From Absidia repens (Eukaryota > Mucoromycota > Mucoromycetes > Mucorales > Cunninghamellaceae), in contig MCGE01000029.1 in the NCBI GenBank assembly GCA_002105175.1, positions 310,001 to 374,000 on the forward strand: a stretch of 64,000 nucleotides of DNA, given 5' to 3'. The notes under the pieces are model-generated. The model was not told the origin of the DNA. It worked only from the letters and a program-made list of their open reading frames with translations, and ran no database searches. Made by a program: the position numbers and the translations under genes. Position 1 is the stretch's first letter. The number at the start of each line of letters is the position of its first letter. This document shows, in pieces, positions 47,976-63,679 of the stretch.

Positions 47976-48859
47976 TTCTTTGTCGAGTGTCTATATATCT
48001 GGGTAAACAGCAGTCGTGTGTGTATGTAGGTGTGTGAAAAAGAAATATGTTAAATATCAAGGCCTTTGCGTCAACAATGTCATGTATACTGTATTGATTT
48101 GTGTGTAGAAAAAAAAAATTCAAGTATGGGTATGTGTAAATAAAAAATCCACGGGAGGGATGAATTTCCTGAGCGGCATTTAGTAAGAAGTCAATGTCAT
48201 AACCTTTCCTTTGCCATACACTGGGAACATCATAAACTAGGCAGATACTGGAGTATTTTATATTTGGGCATGCTACAAACTCCTGATTGTAACCTTTGTT
48301 TTCTTTTTCTGTATGGTATCGGTGTCTAACTAGCAAGCTCTGTCAAGTTTTTAAATATGTAATTGACGGGCAAATGTCCATTTATTGCATAAGAGATATT
48401 GTAATGAACATACGTTATCTCTACGATGAAAATCAATCGACTTGAAACGCCATTGGCCTTTTCCTCACAATATAAAGTTTACTGTATTTACCATACTTGT
48501 GTGAAAATACTGTATTAGATATATTTGATATGATACTATGGGATGAATACGGGATGAACATTTTTAGTTTGTGTATGCTAAAGTAATTCGAAAGTTTGAC
48601 GTTACTGTGATTATATAAGCTATTTGCAAAGTTATAAAAAGAAGGTAAACTTATGGCAAACGCTTTCATAGAAAATATTATGGTTGCCTTGGGCGGTGTT
48701 AATCGGCACGGATCCCTCGCCTAGTTCTTCCCAGAAAAATATCGGGATTTAAAAAGACGAATGTTACTGCTAAAAGACCGAAGGATTCTTTTTTTTTTTT
48801 TTGACAGCTTTCTTCTTTCCTTTTTCTTTTTTATTGAACGCGTCCTCTCATCATCAATC
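47976..48859. promoter_or_regulatory. Gap upstream of CCT theta gene
   Basis: AT-rich non-coding DNA. The last 100 bp is a T/C-rich leader (T run at 48790-48802) ending at the CCT theta start codon. Open frames here lack domains. No RNA gene is seen. Confidence 0.45.
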
Positions 48860-51099
48860 ATGGCTTTACGTGTCCCCAAAAGTACTCTCCCTCAATTATT
48901 TAGAGATGGCTACAAGGTATAGTCTACTAAACTACATCTGTTTATACGACTTGTTTTATTCATCTGCCACTTAAAAATTAATCTATTATTAGATTCAACA
49001 AGGTGTAGATGAAGCTGTTTTACGCAATATCGAAGCCACTCATGAACTTTCTGAAGTTGTGCGAACCTCCATGGGGCCTAATGGTATGAAGCATAGCGGA
49101 TGAAGGAAGATACGGAAAGATAGATGGTCGCTTACACTCTTCCCCTTATTTTTTTCCACTAGGACGAAACAAGATGATCATCAATCATCTCGAAAAATTG
49201 TTTGTGACCAACGATGCTGCTACTATCATCCGTGAACTGGAAGTTGTTCATCCTGCTGCCAAGCTTTTAGTCATGGCCTCTCAACAACAAGAATCCGAAC
49301 TAGGTGATAATACCAACTTTGTCATTGTGTTTGCTGGTGCTCTTTTACAAAAGGCCGAACATCTTTTACGACTTGGTCTTCATCCCTCTGAAATTGTACA
49401 AGGCTATGAGCTTGCTCGCGATCGTGCTCTTGATATTCTACCAGGTGAGAGATCAAATATGGTTGCTGGGTGACAATTTAACATGACTTTATACTGACCC
49501 TACTTTTGTTGCTACACTTTTGTTTTGCTATAGAATTATCGGTTGGAACTGTGGGCGACCTATTCGTAAAAGACAATTTGATGAAAGCTATTCGATCTGC
49601 TATTAGCGCAAAGCAAATTGGCTATGAAGATTTACTCGGTGATCTTGTAGTGGAAGCTGCATCCAACATTATGCCCAAAAACCCCAAGGATTTCAACGTC
49701 GACAATATTCGTGTGGTCAAAGTGATGGGTTCAAGTCTTCATGAATCGAGAGTGGTCCGTGGTATGGTGTTTGGTCGGGAACCTGAAGGTATAGTAAATG
49801 ATGATGGCACAGAAGAAGAGGTGGAAGTGGGAATGGGAGTACTATTCCTTAAAACTTGTGATTAACAAAAGGACATTACATGTTACTTGTTTTCATCTAG
49901 GTGTTGTCCAAAATGTCGCTAAAGGAAAGGTTGCCATCTTCACTTGTCCTCTTGATGTCGCGCAAACTGAAACCAAGGGAACTGTTTTAATTCACAATGC
50001 ACAGGAAATGTTGAACTTTAGCAAGGATGAAGAAAAGCACATGGAAAAGGTAAGCACATTGAGGGGGGGGATCATTGTGCTCAAAAATAATTACTTATGG
50101 ACACCTTTTATTTCGTATACTTTTAGATTTTCCAAGAACTTGCTGATGCTGGTGTCAAGGTGGTCGTTACTGGTGCAGGTATTGGTGAATTGGCTTTACA
50201 TTACTTGAACCGATTTAATATCATGGCTGTCAAGGTGCTTTCCAAATTTGATCTTCGTCGTTTATGTCGTGTGGTTGGCGGTACTGCGTTGGCTCGTATG
50301 GGTGCACCTATGCCCGAAGAAATGGGTTATTGTGATGTGGTTGAAACCGTTGAAATTGGTAGTGATCGGGTGACCGTCTTCCGCCAAGAACAAAATGAAC
50401 AAGCCCGTACAACTACTATCGTGATCCGTGGTGCGACCCAAAACCACATGGATGATATTGAACGTGCCATTGATGACGGTGTCAATGTGATCAAGGCTGT
50501 TACTCGTGATGATCGTTTATTGGCTGGTGCAGGTGCTGTGGACATGGAACTCAACAAACGTTTGCAAACTGTTGCTGCCAAAACTCCTGGTTTGAATCAA
50601 CATTCTATCAAAAAGTTTGCAGAAGCTTTGGAAGTTGTACCTCGTACTTTGTGTGACAATGCTGGTATGGATGCTACAGCGACCTTATCTCGTCTTTATG
50701 CCGCTCATTATCAAGAATCTGAATCTGGAGCTGCTATTGGTGTGGATGTCGAGGTATATATGCGGATCTATATATATATAAATTTTTGAGCAGCGGTTAT
50801 ATTAACTTTTGCTACTCCCAATATTTAGAACAACAATGATGGAACCTTGGATGCTGTCAAAGCTAACATATACGATACTGTCGCTGCCAAATACTGGGCT
50901 CTCAAATTAGCTGCTGATACCGCCATCACTATCCTTAGAGTAGATCAAGTAAGCACTAGAAAATGATGCAAATGGCGATATCTCGTATTTATACTTACGC
51001 TTTTTTTTTTTTTTTTTTTTTGTGATACAGATTATTATGTCCAAACCAGCAGGAGGCCCCAAACCACCCAAGCAACAAGGACACTGGGATCAAGACTAA
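48860..51099 (+). CDS. CCT8: T-complex protein 1 subunit theta (CCT8)
   Basis: Subunit of the cytosolic TRiC/CCT chaperonin that folds actin and tubulin. Eight exons give about 545 residues. Features are LPQLFRDGYK, SEVVRTSMGPNGRNKMIIN (nucleotide-binding loop), the NTNFVIVFAGALL segment, GMVFGREPEG and GVKVVVTGAGIGELALHYLNR of the apical domain, and AITILRVDQIIMSKPAGGPKPP at the end. These match theta rather than the other CCT subunits. The usual GDGT motif is GDNT here; variation at this position is known in fungal theta subunits. The start at 48860 gives MALRVPKSTLPQLF, matching the family. Confidence 0.96.
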
Positions 51100-52399
51100 A
51101 GAAACGCTCAAATTAGTAGATAGATTTATTACCCCAAATACCGTTTATCAGCTTACATATATAATGTATGCCCAACCCCTTTCTCATTTTATATTGTCCC
51201 CTTCCCTTAGTCACCTTATCTTGTTGTTTTTGCTCTACATTTAGTCTAGTTTTCTTTTACTGTTATTTCTCTTCCTCTCCTCTCACAGTTTCATTCAAAT
51301 AAAAAACAAAAAGTACGCGAACAATATTTGTCTTCAAAGTGGTTTTGTCTATGGATGATCTTGACGAAGTAGTAATTTGAAACAAATGAAATTAAATGAA
51401 TAAAATATATCGCGTCATTTTTATTTTTACAGCGTATCATTCATCTTCTTTGTACAGTTGGCCATTATCACTTTTTTTAAACGTATATCATCTGGCTCGG
51501 TTGAAGAGGATACTGCCGAATGAATTAAATATGTTCGGATTGAGGACTGAATGCATTAGTATAGCATTAATTATACATAATGTTAGTAGTATGGTCAAGG
51601 TATTGTGATAGTGGAATTGCTTTTTGGTTTTATCAGTAAAACATGATTCGTCTTTTTCACTTTTGTGAATTTAGTCTCTTACACAGCTTTATAGTTTGTG
51701 TATGGTTTATTATTTGAAGGTCCTTAAAGTGCATTAATTGGGTGTGGTATAGGTTCCTGGATTTCAAAGTAAGAAGACTTAATAGGCAGCTGCTCCAAAC
51801 TTGCGAGGAATCTCGCTATACACAATGTTTGATATCATACACATGAACTATTAAAAAGATATCCATTGAAGACATAAACAATAAAGACTTTTTTTATTGT
51901 AGAGTATACATAACGAAAAATAAATTACGTGGGTAATTAATTCTAAAGTCAATGACATGCTATTCTACATGGAGGGGCGGACTATTCCACGATGTTTGAA
52001 TACTATCCTAAACAGTAGGGGGCGATTGCATCACGAGAAGAGTACCACCATGCCACTGATACTCAATGGTGATAATTTTTTTTTTTAAAAAAAAGAGAGC
52101 CGATGTTCGATAGTTTTGGTTGCTTTAAGAAGAAAAAAAAAATAGAGTCAACCATCACGCCATCGCCATTGCTATAAAAATAAATATAATAAAAGTAGAA
52201 CCATCACGCTTCCGAGTGCGGTCATGATACAAGAGATTCTATATTTAACGGTAGAGATATTTTTAAATAAAAATATAACTATCATTTGGACTATGGTACA
52301 TGGTGGTGGTTGCTGTAAAAAAGAAGACAACCGAAAAGATATAAAAAAAAGGGGATGTCTTTTTCTTATTCACCCAATAAAAAGAAAAAAGCGGACAAC
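51100..52399. other. Gene-free region downstream of CCT theta
   Basis: Starts with the CCT8 3'UTR and a polyadenylation signal AATAAA at 51298-51303. The rest is AT-rich non-coding DNA up to repeat copy D. Open frames are short, with no recognisable domain. Confidence 0.45.
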
Positions 52400-53045
52400 A
52401 CAGAATTCATTCACATTCCGCCCACGTGAATATTTATTTATTCCCAATTTTTTCCCCTCACCTTCTCTCTTTTTTCATTTACTTTTTTTTTCCCTCAATT
52501 TTTCCTTCATCATTGTGGCCACCTTGGAATCATTGGGGACTTAGATTAGTGTCAGGGCTAGTTTAGAAGGGGTTTCAGCTCAGGGATTACAACATGCATG
52601 GGGAAACCCTTTCATTTTGGATCTAGGATCTGAAGACACCATCAGTTGGTTTTCTGGAGCTTTCATAAGCTTAGTTTAGCATTACTTTGACCATAGTTTG
52701 CTTCTGAATCTGAATAAAATATGTTTTTTTTCAATTGCTTCAATGAAAAATGCCCATTAGTCGCTTTCATATCTTGTGCTATAGATTCTCTTTTTTTTTT
52801 TTTACTACCTTCACCCCTTTTTATTAGCGCTGATTGTTATTCTTCCCTAACGCATGCCCCTTTGGTCAGTTACATGTATTATACAGTATATCTGTTTACA
52901 ATAGTCCCTTTAGATTAGTGTCCACCATTCTTCAGATCTCTCTATAGGGTCATCATGCTAGGTCCATTAGTTCCCTTGATTACTGTTGCCTTTCGCAGTT
53001 TTTGCGTCTGATCCAATAAAATATATCTTCTTATTTAAACCAACA
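52400..53045 (+). repeat. Dispersed CACGTG-headed repeat, copy D
   Basis: Near full-length copy. CCGCCCACGTG head at 52418-52428, T/C-rich tract, core with TTACAACATGCATGGGG near 52586, first AATAAA at 52713-52718, tail with GATTAGTGTCCACCATTCTT, and second AATAAA at 53015-53020. Together with copies A and B it best defines the family consensus. Confidence 0.82.
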
Positions 53046-53897
53046 ACTTCTCCCATTAGAGTCATCGGATATTGAACAATATTTTTTTGTTTTGTTTTAA
53101 TGTATGATAAGGTATCAATGAAATGTGCTTCAATTATGTAAAGGTATCCAATTTGACAGCTAATGTCGGAGGAGTCCCCTTTGCTAACAAAAACAATAAA
53201 CCTGCTAGCCTCAAAAACCAATAATAACAGTTCATTACCACCTATCACAGTACTGAAATGAAAAAACATCTTCCCAAGCCAATAAAAAATACACAAAATC
53301 ATATTACATATGCATATGAATCAAAATTTTGTTTATTAAATGAGGTATAATAAAAAAATGTATAGGGGGTGCTATGACTAATGCTATGTGGAAGTAAAAA
53401 AGGGAACTATGGCTACTACTATGTGTAACGGAAGTGGGAAAACTGAATCAATTAACTGCTTTGTTGCATGTTGAGATTCACTTGGTATTTTTCAAACGGA
53501 AGAAGATAAGTCAAACTAGATAAATAACATACGATAGAAATACACCGGATTTTCCCCCTGAATGTGTCACCCATTTCAGTTTTGTGTATTTATCATCGAA
53601 TCCAATTGCCATCCCTTCCCAGGTACACTTCAATATGAATCAATGTTGGTCCGCTTCAATTCTTCCTATCCTAATACGCAGAACGGTATGATCAAACATA
53701 TAAAGTCAATGATAAAAACATGCCATTCGTTTTCCACATCCAATCCCAATCCCCAATCACTAGGCCCCAGCCCGCCTCCCGCCCCCCTCCCCCTCTCAAT
53801 ATATATATATACAGTATATAATAACGCATTCATCAGTTCCACATATTGCACACATCAATTGTCATCAAGCAACTTCATCCATCAAAACAAAAAAGGT
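53046..53897. other. Gene-free region 3' of the rRNA methyltransferase
   Basis: Non-coding. Contains a short imperfect duplication (GGGTGCTATGACTAATGCTATGTGGAAGT-type words, split at 53366-53440) and a C-rich/TATA stretch at 53770-53815. No gene or RNA is recognised. Confidence 0.4.
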
Positions 53898-54851
53898 CTA
53901 TTTTATTAATCTATTCAATTCATTCATCAATAAACTACCAGCACTAGCTACATTTAAAGATTCCACATTGTTCGTCATAGGCATTGATATTCTGATTTCA
54001 TCTTCCAATCCTCGTACGCCCTTGTGTTCAGAGCTTAGGATCAACGCTGGTCGTTTCGGTACCTTGACTTCCTTGTTTTTGAAATTCCACAGCCAAGGTC
54101 CAGAGCCCACGGTCGCGGGATTTGTTTTATGGTCATAGTCTCCTGTCAAAGGGGACCACAGATCCGTCTTGTTGTTGTTGTTGTTGTTATTCATGGAGGG
54201 CATCATATCCGCTACAAGTGGTGTCATATCGTACGATTTCAAAAAGTCCAAAAGGTCAAAGGTTGGTACAGTGGCGTAATTCCATTGTAAAGAAAGTGCT
54301 CGTGACGCCCGTATCGTTTTGTCGTTGTATAGATCGCATGTCCCATTCAAAATCACTCCCGATCCCCAGCCAAGCGCTTTTCCGGTTCGTATGAGGTTAC
54401 CAAGATTGCCAGGATCTTTCACATCATCAAATATCAGTAGCCGATCGACATCTTCTTTGGGTGGTAATGGGCATCGTGGGATAGGTATTTCAGCAAATAA
54501 TTCATGTCGGCCAGGTCTAGAAGCCGTGCCGAGGATCCGTCGGGTAATATCCACCTCCACAAGGTAGTTATGTTGAGCATTGAAAATGCCAGGATGTCGA
54601 AGGGCATCTAAAGCTGGGTTTTTGATATTGGTTTCTTTCACTGGATCCTTCATTGCCGTCACCCCAAGACTCTTGATAGGGATTTCCTGTTGACGCAGTT
54701 CCTTGATCATTTTCGACCCTTGGACGATCACCGCCCTCTGATTGTTGCGATATTGTTTGCTTTCCCGAAGGCGAATAAAGTGTTGGACAAATTGATTTTT
54801 TTGGCTGTCGAGTCGTTTGAATAGTTGCGGAAATTGGTATGAGGAAGCCAT
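53898..54851 (-). CDS. SpoU/TrmH-family rRNA 2'-O-methyltransferase (MRM3-like)
   Basis: Knotted SPOUT methyltransferase that transfers methyl from SAM to a ribose 2'-O in RNA. Intronless, 317 residues. The N-terminal substrate-binding part (about 15-150) includes QRAVIVQGSKMIKEL. The SpoU catalytic motifs follow: motif 1 IFDDVKDPGNLGNLIRTGKA with its Asn and Arg, motif 2 ALILSSEHKGVRGLEDE, and motif 3 ISMPMTNNVESLNVASAGSL. An Asn run (NNNNNNN) lies in a surface loop. The size and the motif 1 spacing fit the mitochondrial large-subunit rRNA methyltransferase group (MRM3/RNMTL1). No strong mitochondrial presequence is visible beyond a basic N-terminus, so the target RNA is inferred. Confidence 0.9.
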   Translation of the reverse strand: MASSYQFPQLFKRLDSQKNQFVQHFIRLRESKQYRNNQRAVIVQGSKMIKELRQQEIPIKSLGVTAMKDPVKETNIKNPALDALRHPGIFNAQHNYLVEVDITRRILGTASRPGRHELFAEIPIPRCPLPPKEDVDRLLIFDDVKDPGNLGNLIRTGKALGWGSGVILNGTCDLYNDKTIRASRALSLQWNYATVPTFDLLDFLKSYDMTPLVADMMPSMNNNNNNNKTDLWSPLTGDYDHKTNPATVGSGPWLWNFKNKEVKVPKRPALILSSEHKGVRGLEDEIRISMPMTNNVESLNVASAGSLLMNELNRLIK

Positions 54852-55171
54852 TATATGCACAAAAAAAAAAAAAAAGTAAATTGTCAAAGAGGTTTTTTTT
54901 TTTTTTTTTTTCCTCGCAGCCGGTCACTTTAAAGGGGTAGGGAGCGGAGCTTTTAAAATATTCTTTCGAGCCTGGGCAGTGAGTTCATACATTTAATGTC
55001 AAATATATTTTCAATTCCAACAATTCAAAAAAAAAATGACTTTCAAAGTAAATGTACTTTTATTAAAAAAATCAAAAGTAAAAAAATGCTTGAGTAATAA
55101 TAATGGGGATAGATATACTATAGTATTCATGCAGGGTTGTGAGACGGGAGGGGTAATGGTATTTTCTATGT
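54852..55171. promoter_or_regulatory. rRNA methyltransferase promoter and DEAH helicase 3' flank
   Basis: 320 bp between two minus-strand genes. GGTCACTTTAAAGGGG near 54922-54938 is a possible promoter element. TTTTATT at about 55050-55058 reads as AATAAAA for the helicase transcript. No gene is seen. Confidence 0.4.
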
Positions 55172-58005
<2,834 letters not shown>

Positions 58006-58843
58006 TTTTATAATAGGAGGGTGTGTAGGTGTGGAGGATCTATCAAATAATGACAGGAGTAAAAAAAAAAAAAAACCAAAAAAAAAAAACCAAAAAAAAA
58101 AAAAAAACATTTGCAGATTATTTCAACCACCGCCACTTAATCTTTTTTTTTTTTACCTTCTCTTTCCCTTTCCTCTTTCAAAAAAAAAAAAATAGATCTA
58201 ATCGATCTATCTTTATGGTTTTGCTTATGAAAGATACAGCACTAGCGAAAGCTGCGCATTATTGACTTTCTTTTGGCATGAATACAAAAAGCGACCCTTT
58301 TGATCCGGCCTCGGCGTAAATTCCGTTTTGCAAGGTAACAAACTTTTCGGGATAAGAGATATATAAGCTTGTCAATAAAGGCTTTTTTTGACACCACCTT
58401 CTTCTTTTCTACATGTTACTAGCAATAGCATCAATGTCTTAATACTACTCATATTCAAAATGAATGAACTACGAACATATATGATTAGAGCAAAGCTTTA
58501 TGCGCTGTAGTCTATCCAAATCTACAATGTAAGACAAAAATATAAAACAGACATAACATATGGGAAATCAGTATCATGTGACTAAGCATCTACTCTTTGT
58601 AGCAGCTCATTTTGGGAAACTGTGGACTTCAAAAAACCGCTGCGGTCATATCATGGTTGGGTGGACGAAACACCGGCGCAGTTGGCGAGCGAAGGAATCT
58701 CCGGCGTATTTGGCGAGCTGAAGAACATCCGGCGTATTTGGCCGTTTACTTTTTTTTGTGAAACCGTAAGGATGATCATAAAAGATGGCATTAAAAGTCC
58801 TCATCCTTATCATCAACTTACTTCTTTTTATTTTACTTTACTT
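58006..58843. promoter_or_regulatory. Divergent promoter between DEAH helicase and ABC transporter genes
   Basis: 840 bp. Runs of A with CC interruptions (58060-58107) lie next to the helicase start. A TATA-like GATATATAAG occurs at about 58359-58368. A short tandem repeat at 58692-58742 has two copies of CCGGCGTATTTGGC, about 26 bp apart. The frame leading into the ABC transporter is open from about 58622 without a stop. Confidence 0.5.
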
Positions 58844-61800
58844 ATGGGGAATAAAGCAACGGAGTCTTTGAATTCCGCTCAAGTGATAGATATGAAATCG
58901 AAATCCATGTCTTCTTCTTCTTTGGCTGATACTGAGACTAGTGGTGGCGACAAAAAAGGGGACAAGAAATCTAACAAGAAAAAAGCAATTCCTGTGCATC
59001 GATTATTCCGATTTGCTAGTGGTTTGGATGGTGTTTTGATTGCTGTCGCTCTACTTTGCTCTACTGCTACAGGGGCCTTGCTGCCGGTTACCATTATTGT
59101 CTTTGGGAAATATCTGAATGTCCTTGTCGGCTCTCTCGATGATTTATCCCAAATTGTAGATCAAACACTTCCGGTGATTCTTGTGCTTGTATATATGGGC
59201 ATTGCATTATTTGTATCAGCTTATTGTGCTCAGTGCTGTTGGATTATTACAGGTGAAAGGTATGTGACGACGTATAATTATTGAATACATCTATTAAATT
59301 CATTTGATTATTTATTGTTACTATTTAGCCAAACACGTCGAATTAGATTCAAGTACCTTAACTCCATACTTCGACAGGATATGGCATGGTTTGACAAGGC
59401 AGAGGAAGGATCTTTGACAACACGATTGACGGCTGACACTCAATTGATTCAAGATGGTATCTCAGAAAAATTTGGTCTTTTTGTGGCGTGCATGGCGCAA
59501 CTGGTCAGTGGTTTTATCACGGCATTTGTGACAAATTGGAAACTTGCTTTAGTCACTTTGGCTGCTGCTCCTACTATGATTCTATCTGCGATTGTTATGG
59601 GCTACTTTGTTTCCAGATATACAACGAAGTCACAGGATGCTTATGCGCAAGCTGGCTCAATAGCTGAGCAGGCGTTCAATGGATTACGAACGGTCTATGC
59701 CTTTTCCATGCAATCTATTTTTGTGGAACGTTACAACCAGGAATTACTGAAAGCGAAATCTTTTGGCTACAAACGCGGAATTGCACTCGGGATTGGCACT
59801 GGAGCCCTCATTTTTTCCTTCTTTAGTATTTATGCCTTGGCTTTTTGGTACGGATCAAAACTTGTCTTTAGTGGTACTATTAGTGGCCCCACTATCGTCG
59901 TTGTGTTGGAAGCTATTATCACTGGATCAGGTAAGAAAATATGATAAAAATTAAAATACAAAAACAGTTTATCATAGATAGATCGACCTGACTTTTTTTT
60001 TTTTTTTTTTTTTTTTTTTACATATTGACATTTAGCGGGTCTGATGAATCTCCCACCAAATCTGACCGCTATCTCCAATGCTTGTGGTGCTGCTCAAAAC
60101 ATTTTTGCAACAATTGATCGGAAATCGGAAATCGACTCGTTTGACACTGGTGGCAAGCATCTAGACGATGATGAATTTTCTGGTGACATTGAATTTCGCA
60201 ACATCAAATTCAGTTATCCTACTCGACCAGATGTCACTATCCTCGACAATTTCAATTTGAAGGTGCAAAGTGGTCGGACGATCGCTTTGGTTGGCTTGTC
60301 GGGATCTGGAAAATCCACTACAATTCAATTACTGCAACGATTTTATGATCCTTTAGAGGGGCAGATACTTTTGGATGGTCAAAATTTGCGGGACTTCAAC
60401 GTTGGTTGGTTACGTGACAGCATTGGCGTCGTCTCTCAAGAACCAGTACTCTTCAACATGACAGTGCGGCAAAATATTCTTCTCGGCACACCAAAAGATA
60501 TCTCCAAGCAACAACTGGTAGATGCTTGCAAAACAGCAAATTGTCACAAATTCATTACTCAACTTCCTGACGGCTATGATACTTTGGTTGGTCATTCAAT
60601 GCTTTCTGGTGGTCAAAAACAACGGATCGCTATCGCCCGCGCAATCATCAAGAATCCCAAAATTCTTCTATTGGATGAAGTAAGTATAAATAGAAAAAAA
60701 AAAAAGAGTCATCTGAAAGAGATCACTATGACTGACGCAACTCAATCTCATATAGGCCACATCAGCGCTCGATACTAAATCTGAAAGAATCGTACAACAC
60801 GCTTTGGATGCTGCATCAAAAGATCGAACAACACTTGTGATTGCCCATCGCCTATCTACTATCCGAAATGCAGATCATATTGTGGTGATGGATCGGGGAA
60901 ATTTGGTGGAACAAGGCACGCATAGTGAGCTGGTGGCACTAGGGATGATCTATGCTGGGCTGGTGAAGAAACAAGAAATCGACAACAACCAATCAGAAAC
61001 AGTAGACGCTCTACAAGAAAACAAATTAGAAGTGGAAACTCTACTTGACGAAGAAACAGCTCCTTGTAATTCTCATTATACCGCTGGCGAAAACGTAACG
61101 GACCTCGAAAAAGTGATAACGGTGGGCAGCGTACTGGAATCAAAAAATCCGACAACACTTGATGCCTACGATCTCAAACACCAGCAACAACGTCAAGATA
61201 AATCTGTGAAAAATAGGCAATCGGCTCCTGTGCTGCGTGTCCTTCGCCAAATGCGAAATGAATGGTTATTGCTATTGGCAGGTTACATTTGTGCAAGTCT
61301 TGCTGGTGCTCCCTACCCTGTGTTTGCTTTTCTCTTTTCCAAGGCAATTGTGACACTCTCACTATCTCCAAATACTAGTCCAGGTCCTCTAGAAGGATCT
61401 AACCTGTGGTCATTTTTATTCGTAATGGTTGGGATTGTGGCGTTTATTGGCTTTGGTGGAAAAACTGTTGCGTTTGAATTGGCCGGCGAATCGTACTCAA
61501 GGCGACTAAGACATAGGCTATTCCAAATATACCTGAAACAAGAAGTGGGCTATTTTGATCTGCCGGGGAACAGTACTGGTGCTTTGACTTCACAACTCTC
61601 CACTGATACAAAGAATGTGAACGAAATGGTGACAAAGGCTTGGGGTGAAATGATTCAAATTTCTGTTACTGGCATTGTGGGTATGATATAAAAAAAAATA
61701 TGATGTGACAAACATGGTAGCTCATCATACATTACTCACTAGGTATTGTTGTGGCCTTCGTTTACTCTTGGCAGATCACCCTTGTGGTCATGGGAATGGT

Positions 61801-63387
61801 GCCGTTCCTTTTAATTGGAACCTTCTATGAAGCGAAGGTGGAAGCTGGATTTACGGGTAGTACTCGGAGTGCTTATGGAAAAAGTGGGGAAGTGGCAAAC
61901 GAAGCTATTGTCAATATTCGGACGGTGGCATCACTCAATCGGCAAGGTCACTTCGAAACAGAATTCTACAACTCCACCAAACGACCGCACTTGTTGACTA
62001 GACGGAAGGCCATTATTTCTTCCTTTGGGTACGCACTCTTGCAAAGCGTTACCATATTCACCGAATGCGTCGCCTTTTATGCTGGTATGCGCTTTATTTC
62101 TAACGGCTGGATTGGATTTGACGGCATGTTTACAAGTCTAATGATGGTGATGATTACTGCTATGGGCGTAGGACAATCTCTGGTAAGATGATGTCAATTT
62201 TTTTTTCTCATTTCATCAATCTGTTTGTTGTTTTTTACTGAATATTATGTTATTGTATAGGTGTTTACAAAATCATTTGTCAAGGCCAAGGTGTCTGCTA
62301 TTACGATCTTCGAAATAATTGACCGTCAACCAACTATTGACCCAGATCTGGAAGGAGCCGAGCCGACCAATGTGGATGGTGATGTCAAATTTGAAAATGT
62401 AGGGTTCGCTTATCCAAGTAGACCGAATGCTTCTATATTCAGCGGAGAATTCAATTTGCAAATCAAGCCAAATCAAACAATTGCCTTGGTTGGACATAGT
62501 GGGAACGGTAAAAAAAAAAAAATAAAAAAAAATCAAATTCCCCCCTCCCTTTATGATATGATGACTGACTTAATAATTGTATATATACTTTCACATTAGG
62601 AAAATCCACTGTAATTGGGATGCTCCAGCGCTGGTATGACCCTAATCAAGGAACTGTATCATTGGATGACCGCAATATCAACTCGATTACACTTGGTCAC
62701 TTAAGATCACAAATGGCCCTGGTCTCTCAAGAGCCTATTTTGTTCGATATGACGATAAAAGAAAACATCAAACTTGGCGTGGAAGGTGAATTGTCCTTCG
62801 ATTCTATGATAGAAGCGTGCAAACAAGCCAACATTTATGACTTTATAAATCAACTTCCTGATGGCTTTGATACTCGTGTTGGGGATAAAGGGTAAGGGAA
62901 ATTTATATAAACGACGTATGATTTTACGTCTGTGAAAATAAATTAGCTCATCAATTTTTTTTTCTTTCTCTAGTTCACAACTGTCTGGTGGTCAAAAACA
63001 AAGGGTAGCTATTGCCCGAGCATTGGTTCGCAAACCCAAGATTTTATTACTAGATGAAGCCACTTCTGCGCTCGACAGTGAATCAGAGGAGCTTGTGCAA
63101 CAGGCCCTGGATAACGTTATTCAACAAGGCGGGCGAACAACAATTACAATTGCACACCGTTTGTCCTCTATACAGGTAGGTTTTTTTTTTATAAAAAATA
63201 AAAAAAGAACAAATGAACGATCAATGCTGATTGGTTTCCCCCCCCCTTTCGTTTTCAATAGAACTCTGATCTTATATGTGTCGTCAATGATGGCCGTGTG
63301 GTGGAACAAGGTACTCATCGTGAATTATTAAAATTGCATGGATTATATGCGGAATTGGTCGAACAGCAATCACTCAATGTCGCTTAG
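58844..63387 (+). CDS. Full-length ABCB-type ABC transporter (MDR/Ste6 type)
   Basis: ATP-driven exporter with two TMD-NBD halves. Nine exons give about 1,300 residues. Each half has six predicted membrane helices. NBD1 has Walker [11 protein letters not shown]-loop SQEPVLF, signature LSGGQKQR, Walker B ILLLDE with SALD, and AHRLS. NBD2 has GHSGNGKST (split by an intron after GNG), [27 protein letters not shown] and AHRLS. All catalytic residues are present in both, so both sites should be active. The N-terminus is cytoplasmic and Lys/Ser-rich. I chose ATG 58844 ([10 protein letters not shown]). An in-frame ATG at 58772 could add 24 residues. The substrate is unknown; drugs, lipids or pheromone-like peptides are all possible. 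Confidence 0.94.
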
Positions 63388-63679
63388 ATCTCCTATGAAT
63401 TGCCTTTTCTGGTATAAACTGGTTACTATAGACCCCTCTCACTATATTCCATATAGAATTAGTGTTGCCCATAGTATAAATTATTTTATCCATCGCATTT
63501 GTTTTTTATTATTATTTAACTACTGCCTTTACCCCTCTCTCATTATCATATCATACCATAATAAAAATAATATATTTGTATCATATCATTTTATTGCCAT
63601 CAATTGTCTTTTACTGTCGCTGTGAAAATCAAAAGATACAGTAGGGATCAAGGAAATGGTCAGGCCTGCACTTCAGCGA
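63388..63679. other. ABC transporter 3' flank
   Basis: 3'UTR with a polyadenylation signal AATAAA at 63560-63565, followed by AT-rich sequence leading into repeat copy E. Confidence 0.5.
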
